Part shown: in pieces, positions 49,244 through 58,414 of the stretch
Position numbering within the stretch: position 1 is the stretch's first letter
How the letters are laid out: every line of letters starts with the position of its first letter
DNA from: SZAS-18 sp038322235
GTDB lineage: Bacteria; Verrucomicrobiota; Verrucomicrobiia; Chthoniobacterales; SZAS-18
Direction: 5' to 3'
NCBI GenBank assembly: GCA_038322235.1
Contig: JBBQFQ010000002.1
Location: 205,790-269,789, forward strand
Length of the DNA stretch: 64,000 bases
Notes under the pieces: model-generated
What the model saw: the letters and a program-made list of their open reading frames with translations, nothing else
What the model was told of the DNA's origin: nothing
Databases searched by the model: none
Made by a program: the position numbers and the translations under genes

Positions 49244-51616
49244 TTACTCTCGGAACTGCACCGCCACCACTTCGCCCAGAGCCTTCTTCACCCGGGCATG
49301 GGCGACGTTCACTTCCTCGGTCGTGAGGGTGCGGTCTTCCGAGCGGTAGGTCAACGAATATGCCACGGACTTCTTGTCCGCAGGAACCTTTACGCCGCTG
49401 GCGTCCGTGAAAACATCGAAGGGCGTCACTCCCGTCAGGAGCGGCTCCTTGGACGCTCGCATGGCTCCCGAAATCGCCGCGTGGCCGATGGATTGATCCA
49501 CGACGATGGCAAGATCACGCGTTACCGCCGGAAAGCGCGGGAGGGGCGTGAAACGCCTTTCCCCGGCCGCGAACGAGAGGAGCACATCGGCATCGAGCAT
49601 GGCGACGAGGACCGCGCCGCGGAGATCGAGCGCTTCCGCCGCCGCGGGACGCAGCATTCCCGCCAGGCCCAGCTTCCGCCCCGCGCGGGAGATTTCCACG
49701 GCGAGCGCGAGATCGGCCGGCTCCGCGCGCTCCAACTCCAGCGGGGCGCCCACCGGAACGAGCGCTTCGAGGACCGCACGCAGATCGTAGAGATCGGTCG
49801 CCCGCGGGGCGCCTTCCCGCCACGAGCGCTCGGTGACCGCGCCGGTCACGACCAGCGCCAGATGCATGGGCTCGGATGTTCCGGCCGGCGTCGCGGTCGA
49901 GAAGACGCGCCCCAGCTCGAAGAGCCGCAGATCCGCTCGTCCGGCCCGCGCATTCCGCGCGGCACACGCGAGCAAGCCGGGCAGGAGCGACGGCCGCAGC
50001 GCGACCTGATCCTCGCTCATCGGATTCTTCAGAAACGGAGCGTCCGCTCCCGCTGCGGCATCCTTCGCGGAGACGAGTGACAGCGTGCGCGCCTCGTGGA
50101 AGCCGAGCGCAGCGAGGCGCCGGCGCAGGTCCTGCTGCGCGTCGTAGGCGCGGTCGCTCGCCGAGCCCGGCGCGATGCGGCCCTGCGCGCGGCCCGGCAC
50201 GGCGTCCAGTCCGACCACCCGCGTGATCTCCTCGATCAGGTCGATCTCGCGTTCCAGATCGCGGCGGAAGCTGGGTGCGCTCCAGCCTTCGACCTGCTTC
50301 GCCAGACCGAGCGCGGTCAGGATCTGATCGACCCGAGCCGGCGCCACCGGCACGCCGAGGACCGACTCCAGGCGGGCGTGCCGGAACGGAATTCCACGCG
50401 GCGCCGAGAGTGCAGCCAGGTCGCCGCTGCGCACCATCGGGCGCAAGGACCCACCCGCGATTTCACGGATGAGCGCGAGAGCGCGCCGGGCTCCGGACTC
50501 GACGGCGGCGGGATCCACTCCCCGTTCGTACCGGTACGAGGAGTCCGAGCTGAGGCCGGTCTCGCGCGAGGTCCGGCGGATCAGCGACGGCTGGAACCAG
50601 GCGGCTTCGAGCACGATGGAGGTCGTCGCGGCGGTCACGCCGGATTCCTCTCCCCCCATCACGCCGCCGAGCGCCGACCCCACGCCCGCGGCGTCGCCGA
50701 TGACGAGCTGATGCGGCTGGAGTTTGTAATGCTTTCCGTCGAGCGCGTGAAGGCTCTCGCCCGCTTGCGCGAGTCGCACGCGAATCCCGCCCCCGCCCAG
50801 CTTCGCGAGATCGAAGGCGTGCAGCGGCTGGCCGAGTTCCATCATCACGAAATTCGCAATGTCGACGATGTTGTTGATCGGGCGGAGACCCACCGATTCG
50901 AGATGTTCCCGGAGCCACGCGGGGCTCGGCCCGACCACAACGCCGTCCACCCGCGTGGCGGTGTAAAACGGACAGCCCTCGCGGGCACCGGCCTCGATCT
51001 CCACGGTGACGCCCGGATCGCCTTCCGCGTCCGTCGGTTCGAGCGGCAGGCGCTTGAGCGGTTTCCCCGTCAGCGCCGAGATCTCGCGAGCGACCCCGAC
51101 ATGCGAGAGCAGATCGGGGCGATTCGGCGTAACCTCGATCTCGAGCACCGTCTCCGCGGGAAAAAGTTCGCGGATGGGAGCTCCGATCCGGGAATCCGCC
51201 GGCAGGATAAGCAACCCGCTGTGATCCTCGCCGAGACCGAGTTCCTTCCCGCTGCACATCATGCCGGCGCTGAGCTCGCCGCGGAGTTTGCCTTCTTTGA
51301 TTTTGAAATCGCCCGGCAGGACGGCCCCGGGGAGCGCCAGCGGGACCTTGTCCCCGACGCGATAATTCTTCGCGCCGCACACGATCTGGCGCGGTCCCTG
51401 TCCGCTCCCGTCGTCCACCTGGCAGACGCTGAGCCGGTCCGCGTTCGGATGTTGCTTCGATTCGAGAATCTGCGCGACCACGATCCCGGCGATGTCCACC
51501 CCGCGAGTCTGGATGTCCTCCACCTCCACGCCAGCGAAGGTGAGCAGATCGGAGAGCTGCGCCGGGGTGCCGTCGAAGTCGACGGATTCACGGAGCCACT
51601 TGAGCGAGAGTTTCAT
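49244..51616 (-). CDS. pheT: Phenylalanyl-tRNA synthetase beta subunit
   Basis: The protein is 790 aa from ATG 51616. With PheS it charges tRNA-Phe. Domains in order: B1 ('MKLSLKWLRESVDFDGTPAQLSDLLTFAGVEVE'), the tRNA-binding EMAP-like domain ('VVAQILESKQHPNADRLSVCQVD'), B3/B4 ('FYTATRVDGVVVGPSP', 'INNIVDIANFVMMELGQPLHAFD'), B5, the catalytic-like core, and the C-terminal ferredoxin-like anticodon-binding domain ('LPRFPAVTRDLAIVVDQSI', 'SYSLTYRSEDRTLTTEEVN'). Length is standard. pheS is not in this window. The upstream ABC ATPase gene ends 54 bases away. Confidence 0.96.
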   Translation of the reverse strand: MKLSLKWLRESVDFDGTPAQLSDLLTFAGVEVEDIQTRGVDIAGIVVAQILESKQHPNADRLSVCQVDDGSGQGPRQIVCGAKNYRVGDKVPLALPGAVLPGDFKIKEGKLRGELSAGMMCSGKELGLGEDHSGLLILPADSRIGAPIRELFPAETVLEIEVTPNRPDLLSHVGVAREISALTGKPLKRLPLEPTDAEGDPGVTVEIEAGAREGCPFYTATRVDGVVVGPSPAWLREHLESVGLRPINNIVDIANFVMMELGQPLHAFDLAKLGGGGIRVRLAQAGESLHALDGKHYKLQPHQLVIGDAAGVGSALGGVMGGEESGVTAATTSIVLEAAWFQPSLIRRTSRETGLSSDSSYRYERGVDPAAVESGARRALALIREIAGGSLRPMVRSGDLAALSAPRGIPFRHARLESVLGVPVAPARVDQILTALGLAKQVEGWSAPSFRRDLEREIDLIEEITRVVGLDAVPGRAQGRIAPGSASDRAYDAQQDLRRRLAALGFHEARTLSLVSAKDAAAGADAPFLKNPMSEDQVALRPSLLPGLLACAARNARAGRADLRLFELGRVFSTATPAGTSEPMHLALVVTGAVTERSWREGAPRATDLYDLRAVLEALVPVGAPLELERAEPADLALAVEISRAGRKLGLAGMLRPAAAEALDLRGAVLVAMLDADVLLSFAAGERRFTPLPRFPAVTRDLAIVVDQSIGHAAISGAMRASKEPLLTGVTPFDVFTDASGVKVPADKKSVAYSLTYRSEDRTLTTEEVNVAHARVKKALGEVVAVQFRE

Positions 51617-51670
51617 GACGAGAGGTGCGGGATCGAAAGGGCGCGAAATGTCGCGCACCTGCGCCCGCGG

Positions 51671-52693
51671 TCAACGCAGCGCTCCCGTCACCGTCTCCGC
51701 GTCCCGCACAGCCGCCTGGCCTGCAAACAAGCGCCGGATGACTTCCTCGATCGGGACCTCCTGGACCTCGATGTCGCTCACCGGATGGTTCTCGAGAATG
51801 CGCCGGCAGACGGCGGCGACCTCGGCGCGCGGAACCTTCAGCTTCAGCGTGCCCGGCGTTTGCTCCAGCACTTCGCCGCAGTCCGCGACGTTCCGATCCA
51901 GGCGCGAATCGGAAAATTCCAGGGTGAGCACCTTTTCGAGCGAAAACCGCTCGGTGATGTCGGTCAGCGGACCGTCAAAAAACAGCTTTCCGTGATCGAT
52001 GATGATCACGCGCGCGCACAATTCCTGGATGTCCCCCATGTAGTGACTCGTCAGCATCGTGACGATGCGGTGCTTCGCATTGTACTCCCGGAGGAAATCG
52101 CGCACCTTCTGCTGGGACACGACATCGAGCCCGATCGTCGGCTCGTCGAGAAAGAGCACCCGCGGCCGATGCAGCAGCGCGGAGATCAGTTCCATCTTCA
52201 TCCGCTCCCCCAGGCTCAGCTCACGCACGGTCGTCGCGAGCTTGTCCTTCACGTCGAGCAACTCGGTCAGCGTCTCGACCACCTCGCGAAACTGCGCCTC
52301 GGGGATCTGGTAGATCGCGCGGTTCAGCTCGAGGGATTCCCGGGCCGGCAGATCCCACCAGAGCGCGTTCTTTTGTCCCATCAGGAGGGAGAACTGGCGC
52401 TTCATCGCGTTGCTCCGCTCCCACGGCACGAAACCCAGGACCCGCGCTTCGCCCGACGTCGGATTCAGCAGACCGCTGAGCATTTTCAGCACGGTTGTCT
52501 TGCCGGCGCCGTTCGGACCCAAAAAACCCACGAATTCACCCTCCTCGATGTCGAACGAGACCCCGTCCGCGGCGCGCACTTCCTCATACCGACGCGAGAA
52601 CAGCCCCTTCACCGCGCCCGCCACTCCGGGTTCTTTTTTGTAGACGCGATAGACCTTCGTCAGGTCCTTGACGTGAATCGCGGGGTTCAGCAC
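51671..52693 (-). CDS. ABC-2 type transporter ATP-binding protein
   Basis: The protein is 340 aa. It has Walker A GPNGAGKT near 59-66, 'LLMGQKNALWWDLPARESLELNRAIY' as the Q-loop region, a variant signature 'LSLGERMKMELISALL' (LSLGE in place of LSGGQ), Walker B 'VLFLDEPTIGLDV', switch His in 'TSHYMGD' and a C-terminal regulatory extension of about 90 residues. The LSLGERMK signature and the C-terminal domain are typical of ATPases paired with ABC-2 membrane proteins of the DUF990/YbhF-like type. No permease is found beside it in this window. Confidence 0.88.
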   Translation of the reverse strand: MLNPAIHVKDLTKVYRVYKKEPGVAGAVKGLFSRRYEEVRAADGVSFDIEEGEFVGFLGPNGAGKTTVLKMLSGLLNPTSGEARVLGFVPWERSNAMKRQFSLLMGQKNALWWDLPARESLELNRAIYQIPEAQFREVVETLTELLDVKDKLATTVRELSLGERMKMELISALLHRPRVLFLDEPTIGLDVVSQQKVRDFLREYNAKHRIVTMLTSHYMGDIQELCARVIIIDHGKLFFDGPLTDITERFSLEKVLTLEFSDSRLDRNVADCGEVLEQTPGTLKLKVPRAEVAAVCRRILENHPVSDIEVQEVPIEEVIRRLFAGQAAVRDAETVTGALR

Positions 52694-52782
52694 GCGCCAT
52701 CCTCGCGCGGCCGGGCGAAAGTTCGAGCGAGGAAATCAGGCCTCCGGCGCGCGGGAACGCAGGAGCAGCGAGATGCGGAACC

Positions 52783-54192
52783 CTAGTGCTCGTCTCCGCC
52801 GAGGTTCCATTCCTTCAGTTTCCGATGCAGCGTCCGGCGGCTGATTCCGAGTTTCTTTGCCGCAGCGGTGCGGTTGCCCCGGCACTGCTCCAGCGCCTGC
52901 GTGATGAGCAGGCGCTCCGTCGCCTCGATGTTCAGCGAGCCCGGCAGCGGCGTCGCGCCGCGCATCGCACCGGCCGGCAGGGCGGAACCGCTCGAGCGCG
53001 CGGGTGAATCGCTCGGATGCCAGTGCCGGATCTGAGCGGGCAGGTCGCGGAGCGTGATTTTCGGACCGGTCGCGAGGACCACCCCGTGGTCGATCGCGGC
53101 GCGCAACTCGCGCACATTGCCCGGCCACGGATACTCCATCAGCCGCCCGGCCGCCTCGGACGTCAGTTCGCGCTGCGGCTTTTCGTTCTCGTGCGCCGAA
53201 CTCTTGAGGAACGACGCGACGAGCAGCGGAATGTCCTCCCGCCGCTCGCGGAGCGGCGGCATGTGGATCGGCACCACCTGAAGGCGATAATAAAGGTCCT
53301 CGCGGAATTTCCCCTGCTCGACCAGTCGCCACAGATCCTTGTTGGTCGCCGTAATGACGCGCACGTCCGTCTGGATGGTCTGGTTCCCCCCCACCCGCTC
53401 GAAATTTCGCTCCCCGAGCACGCGCAGGATCTTCACCTGCGTGGACTGATCGATCTCGCCGATTTCGTCGAGGAACAGGGTCCCGCCATCCGCCTGCTCG
53501 AAGCGTCCCACCCGCCGCTCGCTCGCGCCCGTGAACGACCCCTTCTCGTGGCCGAAAAGCTCGCTCTCGAGCAACTGCGGCGCCAGGGCCGCGCAGTTCA
53601 CCGCGATGAACTTCGCCTTCACCCGGTTGCTCAGATTGTGCAGCGCGCGGGCGACGAGTTCCTTGCCCGTCCCGCTCTCGCCCGCGATCGCCACGGTTGC
53701 GCGGGTCGGCGCGACCTGGCGGATCGTCTGAAAGATCTGCTCCAGGATCGCCGAGTGACCGATGATGTTCTCGACGCCGAAATTTTTCTGTACCGCCTCC
53801 TTGAGCGCGGTGTTCTCCGTCTCCATGTCCCGGCTGTGCAACGCCCGCCGAATCAGGATCTCGAGCTTGTCGAGGTTGATCGGCTTCGTCACGAAATCAT
53901 AGGCCCCGCGCTTCATCGCCTCGACCGCCGTGTCGACGGACCCGTACGCGGTCATCATGATGCAGAGAGGCGGATTCGGCAGTTTCAGCGCCCGGTCGAT
54001 GACCATCATTCCATCCTCCCCGCCGCCGAGACGCAGGTCGGTGATCAGCAGATCGATCTTCTCGGACTCCAGCAGCGAGACCGCGCCCGAGAGCCCGTCC
54101 GCCACGTACACATCAAAATCGTCCTCCAAAGCCCGGCGGATGCCTTCGCGAGTGTTCTTTTCGTCGTCGACGATGAGGATGGTGGGCTGCAC
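52783..54192 (-). CDS. NtrC-family sigma-54-dependent response regulator
   Basis: The protein is 469 aa from GTG 54192, chosen because the receiver domain begins at once ('TILIVDDEKNTREGIRRAL'); extending to 54300 adds a hydrophobic leader that is unlikely for a cytoplasmic regulator. The REC phospho-acceptor is in 'LLITDLRLGGG'. The AAA+ core has GESGTGKE, the sigma-54 contact loop GSFTGA (GAFTGA with one change), 'GGTLFLDEIGEI' and 'LRERREDIPLL'. The C-terminal Fis-type HTH is 'GNRTAAAKKLGISRRTLHRKLKEW'. It activates sigma-54 promoters on phosphorylation. No histidine kinase is adjacent. Confidence 0.92.
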   Translation of the reverse strand: MQPTILIVDDEKNTREGIRRALEDDFDVYVADGLSGAVSLLESEKIDLLITDLRLGGGEDGMMVIDRALKLPNPPLCIMMTAYGSVDTAVEAMKRGAYDFVTKPINLDKLEILIRRALHSRDMETENTALKEAVQKNFGVENIIGHSAILEQIFQTIRQVAPTRATVAIAGESGTGKELVARALHNLSNRVKAKFIAVNCAALAPQLLESELFGHEKGSFTGASERRVGRFEQADGGTLFLDEIGEIDQSTQVKILRVLGERNFERVGGNQTIQTDVRVITATNKDLWRLVEQGKFREDLYYRLQVVPIHMPPLRERREDIPLLVASFLKSSAHENEKPQRELTSEAAGRLMEYPWPGNVRELRAAIDHGVVLATGPKITLRDLPAQIRHWHPSDSPARSSGSALPAGAMRGATPLPGSLNIEATERLLITQALEQCRGNRTAAAKKLGISRRTLHRKLKEWNLGGDEH

Positions 54193-54206
54193 GGAAGGGA
54201 GAGCAA

Positions 54207-54234
54207 ACCATACGGGCAGGCCCGCGCACAACAA
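54207..54234 (-). promoter_or_regulatory. Candidate promoter of the NtrC-type regulator
   Basis: On the minus strand TTGTTG (54234-54229) and TATGGT (54212-54207) are separated by 16 bases. The -10 ends 14 bases before the GTG at 54192, which would give a very short leader and supports that start. It is a weak match to the consensus. Confidence 0.3.
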
Positions 54235-54373
54235 AAAGCACCCTGCCTGGAGGGACACTTTGACACGCCCGACGATTGCCTGCCGCCCGAAACCAAGCAT
54301 TCCACCCTGAAGAACCTGCTCGTTTCGCCGTCTCTTCTTGCGTCCTTTCCGCCCAACTTTTTCCTTCCCTTCG

Positions 54374-55387
54374 ATGCGCTACTCCGTTCTCGATCTCGCA
54401 CCCATCAATCAGGGGAGCGACGCCGCGCAGTCCCTCCGCAACACGCTGGACCTCGCGCGCCACGCCGAGCGCTGGGGTTACCATCGCTACTGGCTGGCCG
54501 AGCATCACAACATGCCGGGCATCGCGAGCGCCGCGACCGCGGTCGTGATCGGACACGTCGCCGCCGGGACGAAGACCATTCGCGTCGGCGCCGGCGGGAT
54601 CATGCTGCCGAATCACGCTCCCCTCACGATCGCCGAGCAGTTCGGCACGCTGTCCTCGCTCTTCCCGGGGCGCATCGATCTCGGACTCGGACGCGCCCCG
54701 GGCAGCGACCAGTTTGCCGCGCGCGCGCTCCGGCGCGGCCTCGGGAGCAGCGGGGACACGTTCCCCCACGACGTCGTGGAACTGCAGTCCTACTTCCGTC
54801 CGGTTCAGCCTGGCCAGACGCTCCGGGCGGTACCGGGTGCCGGACTCGAGGTGCCGCTTTATATTCTCGGCTCGAGCGATTTCGGCGCCCGGCTCGCGGC
54901 CGAACTCGGCCTGCCTTTCGCGTTCGCCTCCCACTTCGCCCCCGAGCATTTGGAGGTCGCGCTCGAACTCTACCGCTCGCGGTATCAGCCTTCCTCCACG
55001 AATCCGCGCCCGCACGCGATCGTGGGGGTGAATGTCATCGCGGCAAACACCGATGCCGAAGCGCAGCGGCTTTTCACTTCGCTGCAGCAGGCCTTCCTGA
55101 ATCTCGTGCGCGGCCGCCCGGGCCAGCTGCCGCCGCCCATCGATGCGATGGACGGGCGCTGGAGCGAAAGCGAGCGAGCCCGGAGCCTGGAACGCACCCG
55201 TATTTCCGCCGTCGGCTCTCCCGACATCGTGCGTCAACGTCTCGCCGCGATCATCGACGAAACTGGAGCAAATGAAATCATGGTGACGGCGATGATTTTC
55301 GATCACGGCGCCCGTCTGCGCTCGTTTGAGATCGCCGCGGAAGTCCTCGCCGAGCTCGTGGCATCAGAAAAAGCGTGCGTCGGCTGA
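54374..55387 (+). CDS. Luciferase-like (LLM) flavin-dependent monooxygenase, MsnO8/YhbW type
   Basis: The protein is 337 aa from ATG 54374. The N-terminus 'RYSVLDLAPINQGSDAAQSLRNTLDLARHAERWGYHRYWLAEHHNMPGIAS' (two adjacent motifs) is characteristic of the MsnO8/YhbW branch. 'RVGAGGIMLPNHAPLTIAEQFGTLSSLFPGRIDLGLGRAPGSD' follows, with the flavin-binding region in the middle. It uses reduced FMN and oxygen; substrate is unknown. It is divergent from the NtrC-type regulator with a 181-bp intergenic space, so that regulator might control it (inference). Confidence 0.9.
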   Translation: MRYSVLDLAPINQGSDAAQSLRNTLDLARHAERWGYHRYWLAEHHNMPGIASAATAVVIGHVAAGTKTIRVGAGGIMLPNHAPLTIAEQFGTLSSLFPGRIDLGLGRAPGSDQFAARALRRGLGSSGDTFPHDVVELQSYFRPVQPGQTLRAVPGAGLEVPLYILGSSDFGARLAAELGLPFAFASHFAPEHLEVALELYRSRYQPSSTNPRPHAIVGVNVIAANTDAEAQRLFTSLQQAFLNLVRGRPGQLPPPIDAMDGRWSESERARSLERTRISAVGSPDIVRQRLAAIIDETGANEIMVTAMIFDHGARLRSFEIAAEVLAELVASEKACVG

Positions 55388-55439
55388 ACGCTTTGATCCC
55401 CGGCCGCCCCGCACATAAAAGCCGCCGCGAAGCCACCCC

Positions 55440-55640
55440 ATGAAATCCATCCTCATCCTCGCCCTCATCTCGCTCTCGCTCGCCGGCTGCGCCTCGGATT
55501 CCACATCAAATTCCGCTGACGCCGCCACCCAACCCTCCCGCTCGTACTCACGCGAGCAGCTCGAAAGGACCGGGCAGCCATCGCCAGCCGAGGCCTTCCG
55601 CCAATCCGACCCGGCGGTCACGATCGCCCGCGGACATTGA
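55440..55640 (+). CDS. Small lipoprotein
   Basis: The protein is 66 aa. It has a clear lipoprotein signal 'SILILALISLSLAGC' with the acylated Cys at 17, then a Ser/Thr/Asp-rich tail containing 'YSREQLERTGQPSPAEAFRQSDPAV'. This short motif suggests a conserved small periplasmic or outer-membrane lipoprotein, but I cannot name a family. It is 52 bases after the LLM monooxygenase gene and 71 bases before another lipoprotein gene. Confidence 0.7.
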   Translation: MKSILILALISLSLAGCASDSTSNSADAATQPSRSYSREQLERTGQPSPAEAFRQSDPAVTIARGH

Positions 55641-55711
55641 GCCCGGTCCGCTCGCGGCGGTTTCCAGAGTTGTCAGACGTCCGCTGACGGTCCGCGGCGC
55701 GAAACAGAGGT

Positions 55712-55945
55712 ATGAAAAAGCTTTCCTTCCTCTGCCTCGCCGCGGCTCTCGCGCTCACCGCCTGCGATTCGAAGGTGGAGCAGGCGCGGAAGGAGAAGCT
55801 CGAGACCGAGGCAAAACGCCTCGAGAGGGACGCGACCGAGACAAAGAAGGTCGCGACCGAGGACGCCGCCGCGATGAAGCGCGCGGCCGACGCGAAGGCT
55901 GAGGAACTCAAGCGCGAAGCCGATCGCGTTCGTGATCAGAAGTGA
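55712..55945 (+). CDS. Small coiled-coil lipoprotein
   Basis: The protein is 77 aa. The signal 'LSFLCLAAALALTAC' places the lipidated Cys at 18. The rest is a single charged helix with heptad character ('VEQARKEKLETEAKRLERDATETKKVATEDAAAMKRAADAKAEEL' read as consecutive short blocks). It resembles Lpp-like or stress-related coiled-coil lipoproteins. It is followed closely by a DUF2383-like gene, so envelope stress is a reasonable but unproven theme. Confidence 0.7.
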   Translation: MKKLSFLCLAAALALTACDSKVEQARKEKLETEAKRLERDATETKKVATEDAAAMKRAADAKAEELKREADRVRDQK

Positions 55946-55983
55946 CGTTGTCGTTTGCCTATCATCCCCCGCACCCCATCTCG

Positions 55984-56475
55984 ATGAACTATCCCGCCAA
56001 TCACGCGGAGATCGCCGCAATCCTGAATCCGCTCGTGCAAACCCTTCACGATGGCGTGGAAGGGTATCGCACCGCGACCGCGGAGACGCAGACCCCGCAT
56101 CTGCGGGAAGCTTTTGCCCAGCTCGCGGTGGAGCGGGCCGAGATGGTGGCGACGCTGCAGATGTGCGTGCGCGACCACCTTGGTGAACACTACGAGCTCG
56201 GATCGTCCCCGGCCGCTGCGGCCCATCGGGGTTGGATGGATCTGAAAGCGGCGCTGACCAGTCTCGATGACGGCCCGGTGCTGGCGGAATGCGAACGCGG
56301 CGAGGATTTCGCCATCGAGCAGTTTCGGGCTGCGCTCGAAAGCGGCCAGCTTACCGGCGAATTTCACGCGCTCGTCGCCCGGCAGGCCGTTGCGCTTCGG
56401 GACGCCCTCCAGCGCATTCTTCTCCTGCAGGGTCAGAACGCCCCCGTCGAGCCGCCGGTCGGATCGGCGGGCTAG
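55984..56475 (+). CDS. DUF2383/PA2169-like four-helix protein
   Basis: The protein is 163 aa from ATG 55984 (an ATG-less extension to 55942 overlaps the previous gene). The helices 'AEIAAILNPLVQTLHDGVEGYRTA', 'HLREAFAQLAVERAEMVATLQMCV', 'RGWMDLKAAL' and 'VLAECERGEDFAIEQFRAAL' match the DUF2383 pattern ('LNxLIexxxDGxxGYrxAA', 'RxxxixeL', 'ECERGEDxAxxxY'). It is a ferritin-like fold protein of unknown function that I associate with stress genes. Confidence 0.85.
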   Translation: MNYPANHAEIAAILNPLVQTLHDGVEGYRTATAETQTPHLREAFAQLAVERAEMVATLQMCVRDHLGEHYELGSSPAAAAHRGWMDLKAALTSLDDGPVLAECERGEDFAIEQFRAALESGQLTGEFHALVARQAVALRDALQRILLLQGQNAPVEPPVGSAG

Positions 56476-56572
56476 CGTCTTTTCCCGTTGTGGTCAGCGC
56501 GCGACTCGCGTGCGAGATTCTGCCTCGTCTCCGCACCGTTCCGGGTGGGTGACGAAAAGGGCATTTCCTCGC

Positions 56573-57607
56573 ATGCAAATCGGTCTCGACAGTTTCGCCG
56601 CCGCCGCGCCCAACCCCGCCACCGGGGAGCGTCCTCGTCCGGCGGATCGCCTGCGAGATCTCCTCGAGGAAATCACGCTCGCGGACCGGGTGGGTCTGGA
56701 TGTCTTTGGCATCGGCGAGCATCACCGGCACGACTTTCTCGACTCCGCCCCGGCGGTCATCCTCGCGGCGGCGGCTGCGCGCACCCAGAAAATCCGCCTG
56801 AGCAGCGCTGTCACGGTGTTGAGCGCGGATGATCCCGTCCGGGTGTTTCAGCAGTTCGCCACGCTCGATCTGCTCTCCGAGGGCCGCGCCGAAATCGTCG
56901 TCGGGCGCGGTTCGTTCACCGAGTCTTTCCCCCTTTTCGGGCTCGATCTCTCCGACTACGACTCCCTCTTCACCGAGAAGCTGAATCTCCTACTGAAAAT
57001 CCGCGAGACGCCGCTCGTTCACTGGTCGGGACGCCATCGCGCCGCCCTCACGGGACAGGGGGTGTATCCCCGCCCTTTGCAAGATCCCCTGCCCATCTGG
57101 ATCGGCGTCGGCGGCACGCCTGCTTCGTTCGTTCGCGCCGGCACGCTGGGACTTCCTTTGATGATCGCGATCATCGGCGGTGAACCCCACCGCTTCCGCC
57201 CCCTCGTCGAGCGTTACCGGGAGGCCGGGTTCCGCGCCGGCCACGCGCCGGAACGGCTCAAGGTCGGGCTGCATTGCCTCGGCTACGTCGCCGACACCAC
57301 CGCGCAGGCCGCCGAGGAATTTTTCCCTGGCTACGCCCGCGCCTTTACGGAAATCGGCCGGGAGCGCGGCTGGCCGCCCACCACGCGCGCGCACTTCGAC
57401 GCCGTGCGCGGACCGACCGGAGCCCTTCTGCTGGGGGATGCCCCCACCGTGACAGAGAAGATCCTCGCGGTGAATCGCGCGCTCGGCGGCATTGACCGGA
57501 TCACATTCCAGATGAGCGTCGCCGCCCTGCCCCACGCCCAGATCCTCCGGGCGATCGAGATCCTCGGCAGGCAGGTCGCACCCGCCGTCCGCCGCCACCT
57601 CGGCTGA
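56573..57607 (+). CDS. Luciferase-like (LLM) flavin-dependent oxidoreductase
   Basis: The protein is 344 aa from ATG 56573; the open frame continues upstream without protein-like composition. Family marks are 'LEEITLADRVGLDVFGIGEHHRHDFLDSAPAVILAAAAARTQKIRLSSAVTVLSADDPVRVFQQFATLDLLSEGRAEIVVGRG' (read in sections), 'LPIWIGVGGTPASFVRAGTLGLPLMIAIIGG' and 'GDAPTVTEKIL'. This branch is the common SMP0095/YhbW-like group near bacterial luciferase alpha. It is the second LLM enzyme within 2.3 kb but from a clearly different subfamily. It is convergent with the TetR gene. Confidence 0.9.
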   Translation: MQIGLDSFAAAAPNPATGERPRPADRLRDLLEEITLADRVGLDVFGIGEHHRHDFLDSAPAVILAAAAARTQKIRLSSAVTVLSADDPVRVFQQFATLDLLSEGRAEIVVGRGSFTESFPLFGLDLSDYDSLFTEKLNLLLKIRETPLVHWSGRHRAALTGQGVYPRPLQDPLPIWIGVGGTPASFVRAGTLGLPLMIAIIGGEPHRFRPLVERYREAGFRAGHAPERLKVGLHCLGYVADTTAQAAEEFFPGYARAFTEIGRERGWPPTTRAHFDAVRGPTGALLLGDAPTVTEKILAVNRALGGIDRITFQMSVAALPHAQILRAIEILGRQVAPAVRRHLG

Positions 57608-57663
57608 CGCAACGCCTTTTCGCCGCCGGGTGACAGCTCTGATGGCGGGGGACTCCCTCCGTC

Positions 57664-58350
57664 CTACTCAGACGTCGCCGCGACCGGCGCCGCCAGACTC
57701 TCCCCCTCCCCCTCTGCCTTGCCCTGTGTCGGCAGGGAGAGTTGATACGCCCGCAGGAAGGCCTCCACGTGCTCGGAACGGTGGGCCGTCGAGTCGAGCG
57801 GCCGGAGCTGGGCCCCGCCCAGCAGGCGCTGGTGCAAATGCGCGAGATAGATCGGGGCCACGAGTTGGAGAGCGGCCGCACGCAGATCCGCGGCGCGCAT
57901 CTCGCCCCGGGCGATGTGCGCGGACAGCCGCACCTCGACCGCCTGCAGGATGGGTTCGAGCATGGTGCCGAGGTAGTAAGGGCCACACTCCTCGTGGGCC
58001 ACGCCTTCGATCAATCCGACGATGTGCAATTCCGTGACCACCGGGATCGCCAGGCCCAGATCAATGTAGGCGCACGCCTCGACGATCGACTTGCCGAACG
58101 ACCCTGACGGCTGGCGCAGCGCCTGCATGTGCGGGCCGGAGAAAGCGGAGTGGGCCTCCAGCACTCCCTTCACCACCCCGTCCCGATCGCCGAAGTAGTG
58201 CTTCAGGGTCGGTACGGTCACGCCCGCGCATTCCGCCAGCTCCCTCAAGCCGGCTCGGCCCGGCGCCGCCAAGCGCTGGCGCAAACGGCGGGCCAACTCG
58301 GTCCGCCGCTCGTCGTAGCGTAGATTTCTCGAACCGGCGGGCCGTGTCAT
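57664..58350 (-). CDS. TetR-family transcriptional regulator
   Basis: The protein is 228 aa. The N-terminal HTH is 'GLRELAECAGVTVPTLKHYFGDRDGVVKGVLEAHSAF', the TetR pattern with a YFG(D)RDG recognition region. The C-terminal two thirds are helical ligand-binding/dimerisation sequence, and the tail is Glu/Ala-rich. It is divergent from the CpeT-like gene, so it probably regulates that gene and itself through the 64-bp AT-rich space between them. Confidence 0.85.
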   Translation of the reverse strand: MTRPAGSRNLRYDERRTELARRLRQRLAAPGRAGLRELAECAGVTVPTLKHYFGDRDGVVKGVLEAHSAFSGPHMQALRQPSGSFGKSIVEACAYIDLGLAIPVVTELHIVGLIEGVAHEECGPYYLGTMLEPILQAVEVRLSAHIARGEMRAADLRAAALQLVAPIYLAHLHQRLLGGAQLRPLDSTAHRSEHVEAFLRAYQLSLPTQGKAEGEGESLAAPVAATSE

Positions 58351-58414
58351 CGTAAGGGGTTTTCCAGATAAACTATCGCATTTGAATCATAAAATCATCG
58401 AGATAGACTCAACG
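58351..58414. promoter_or_regulatory. AT-rich divergent control region, TetR/CpeT-like
   Basis: This is a conspicuously AT-rich patch in GC-rich surroundings. It includes GATAAACTATC at 58367-58377 (4-bp arms around AAC) and a plus-strand TAAAAT near 58390 that could be a -10 for the CpeT-like gene. The exact operator cannot be fixed by eye. Confidence 0.4.
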
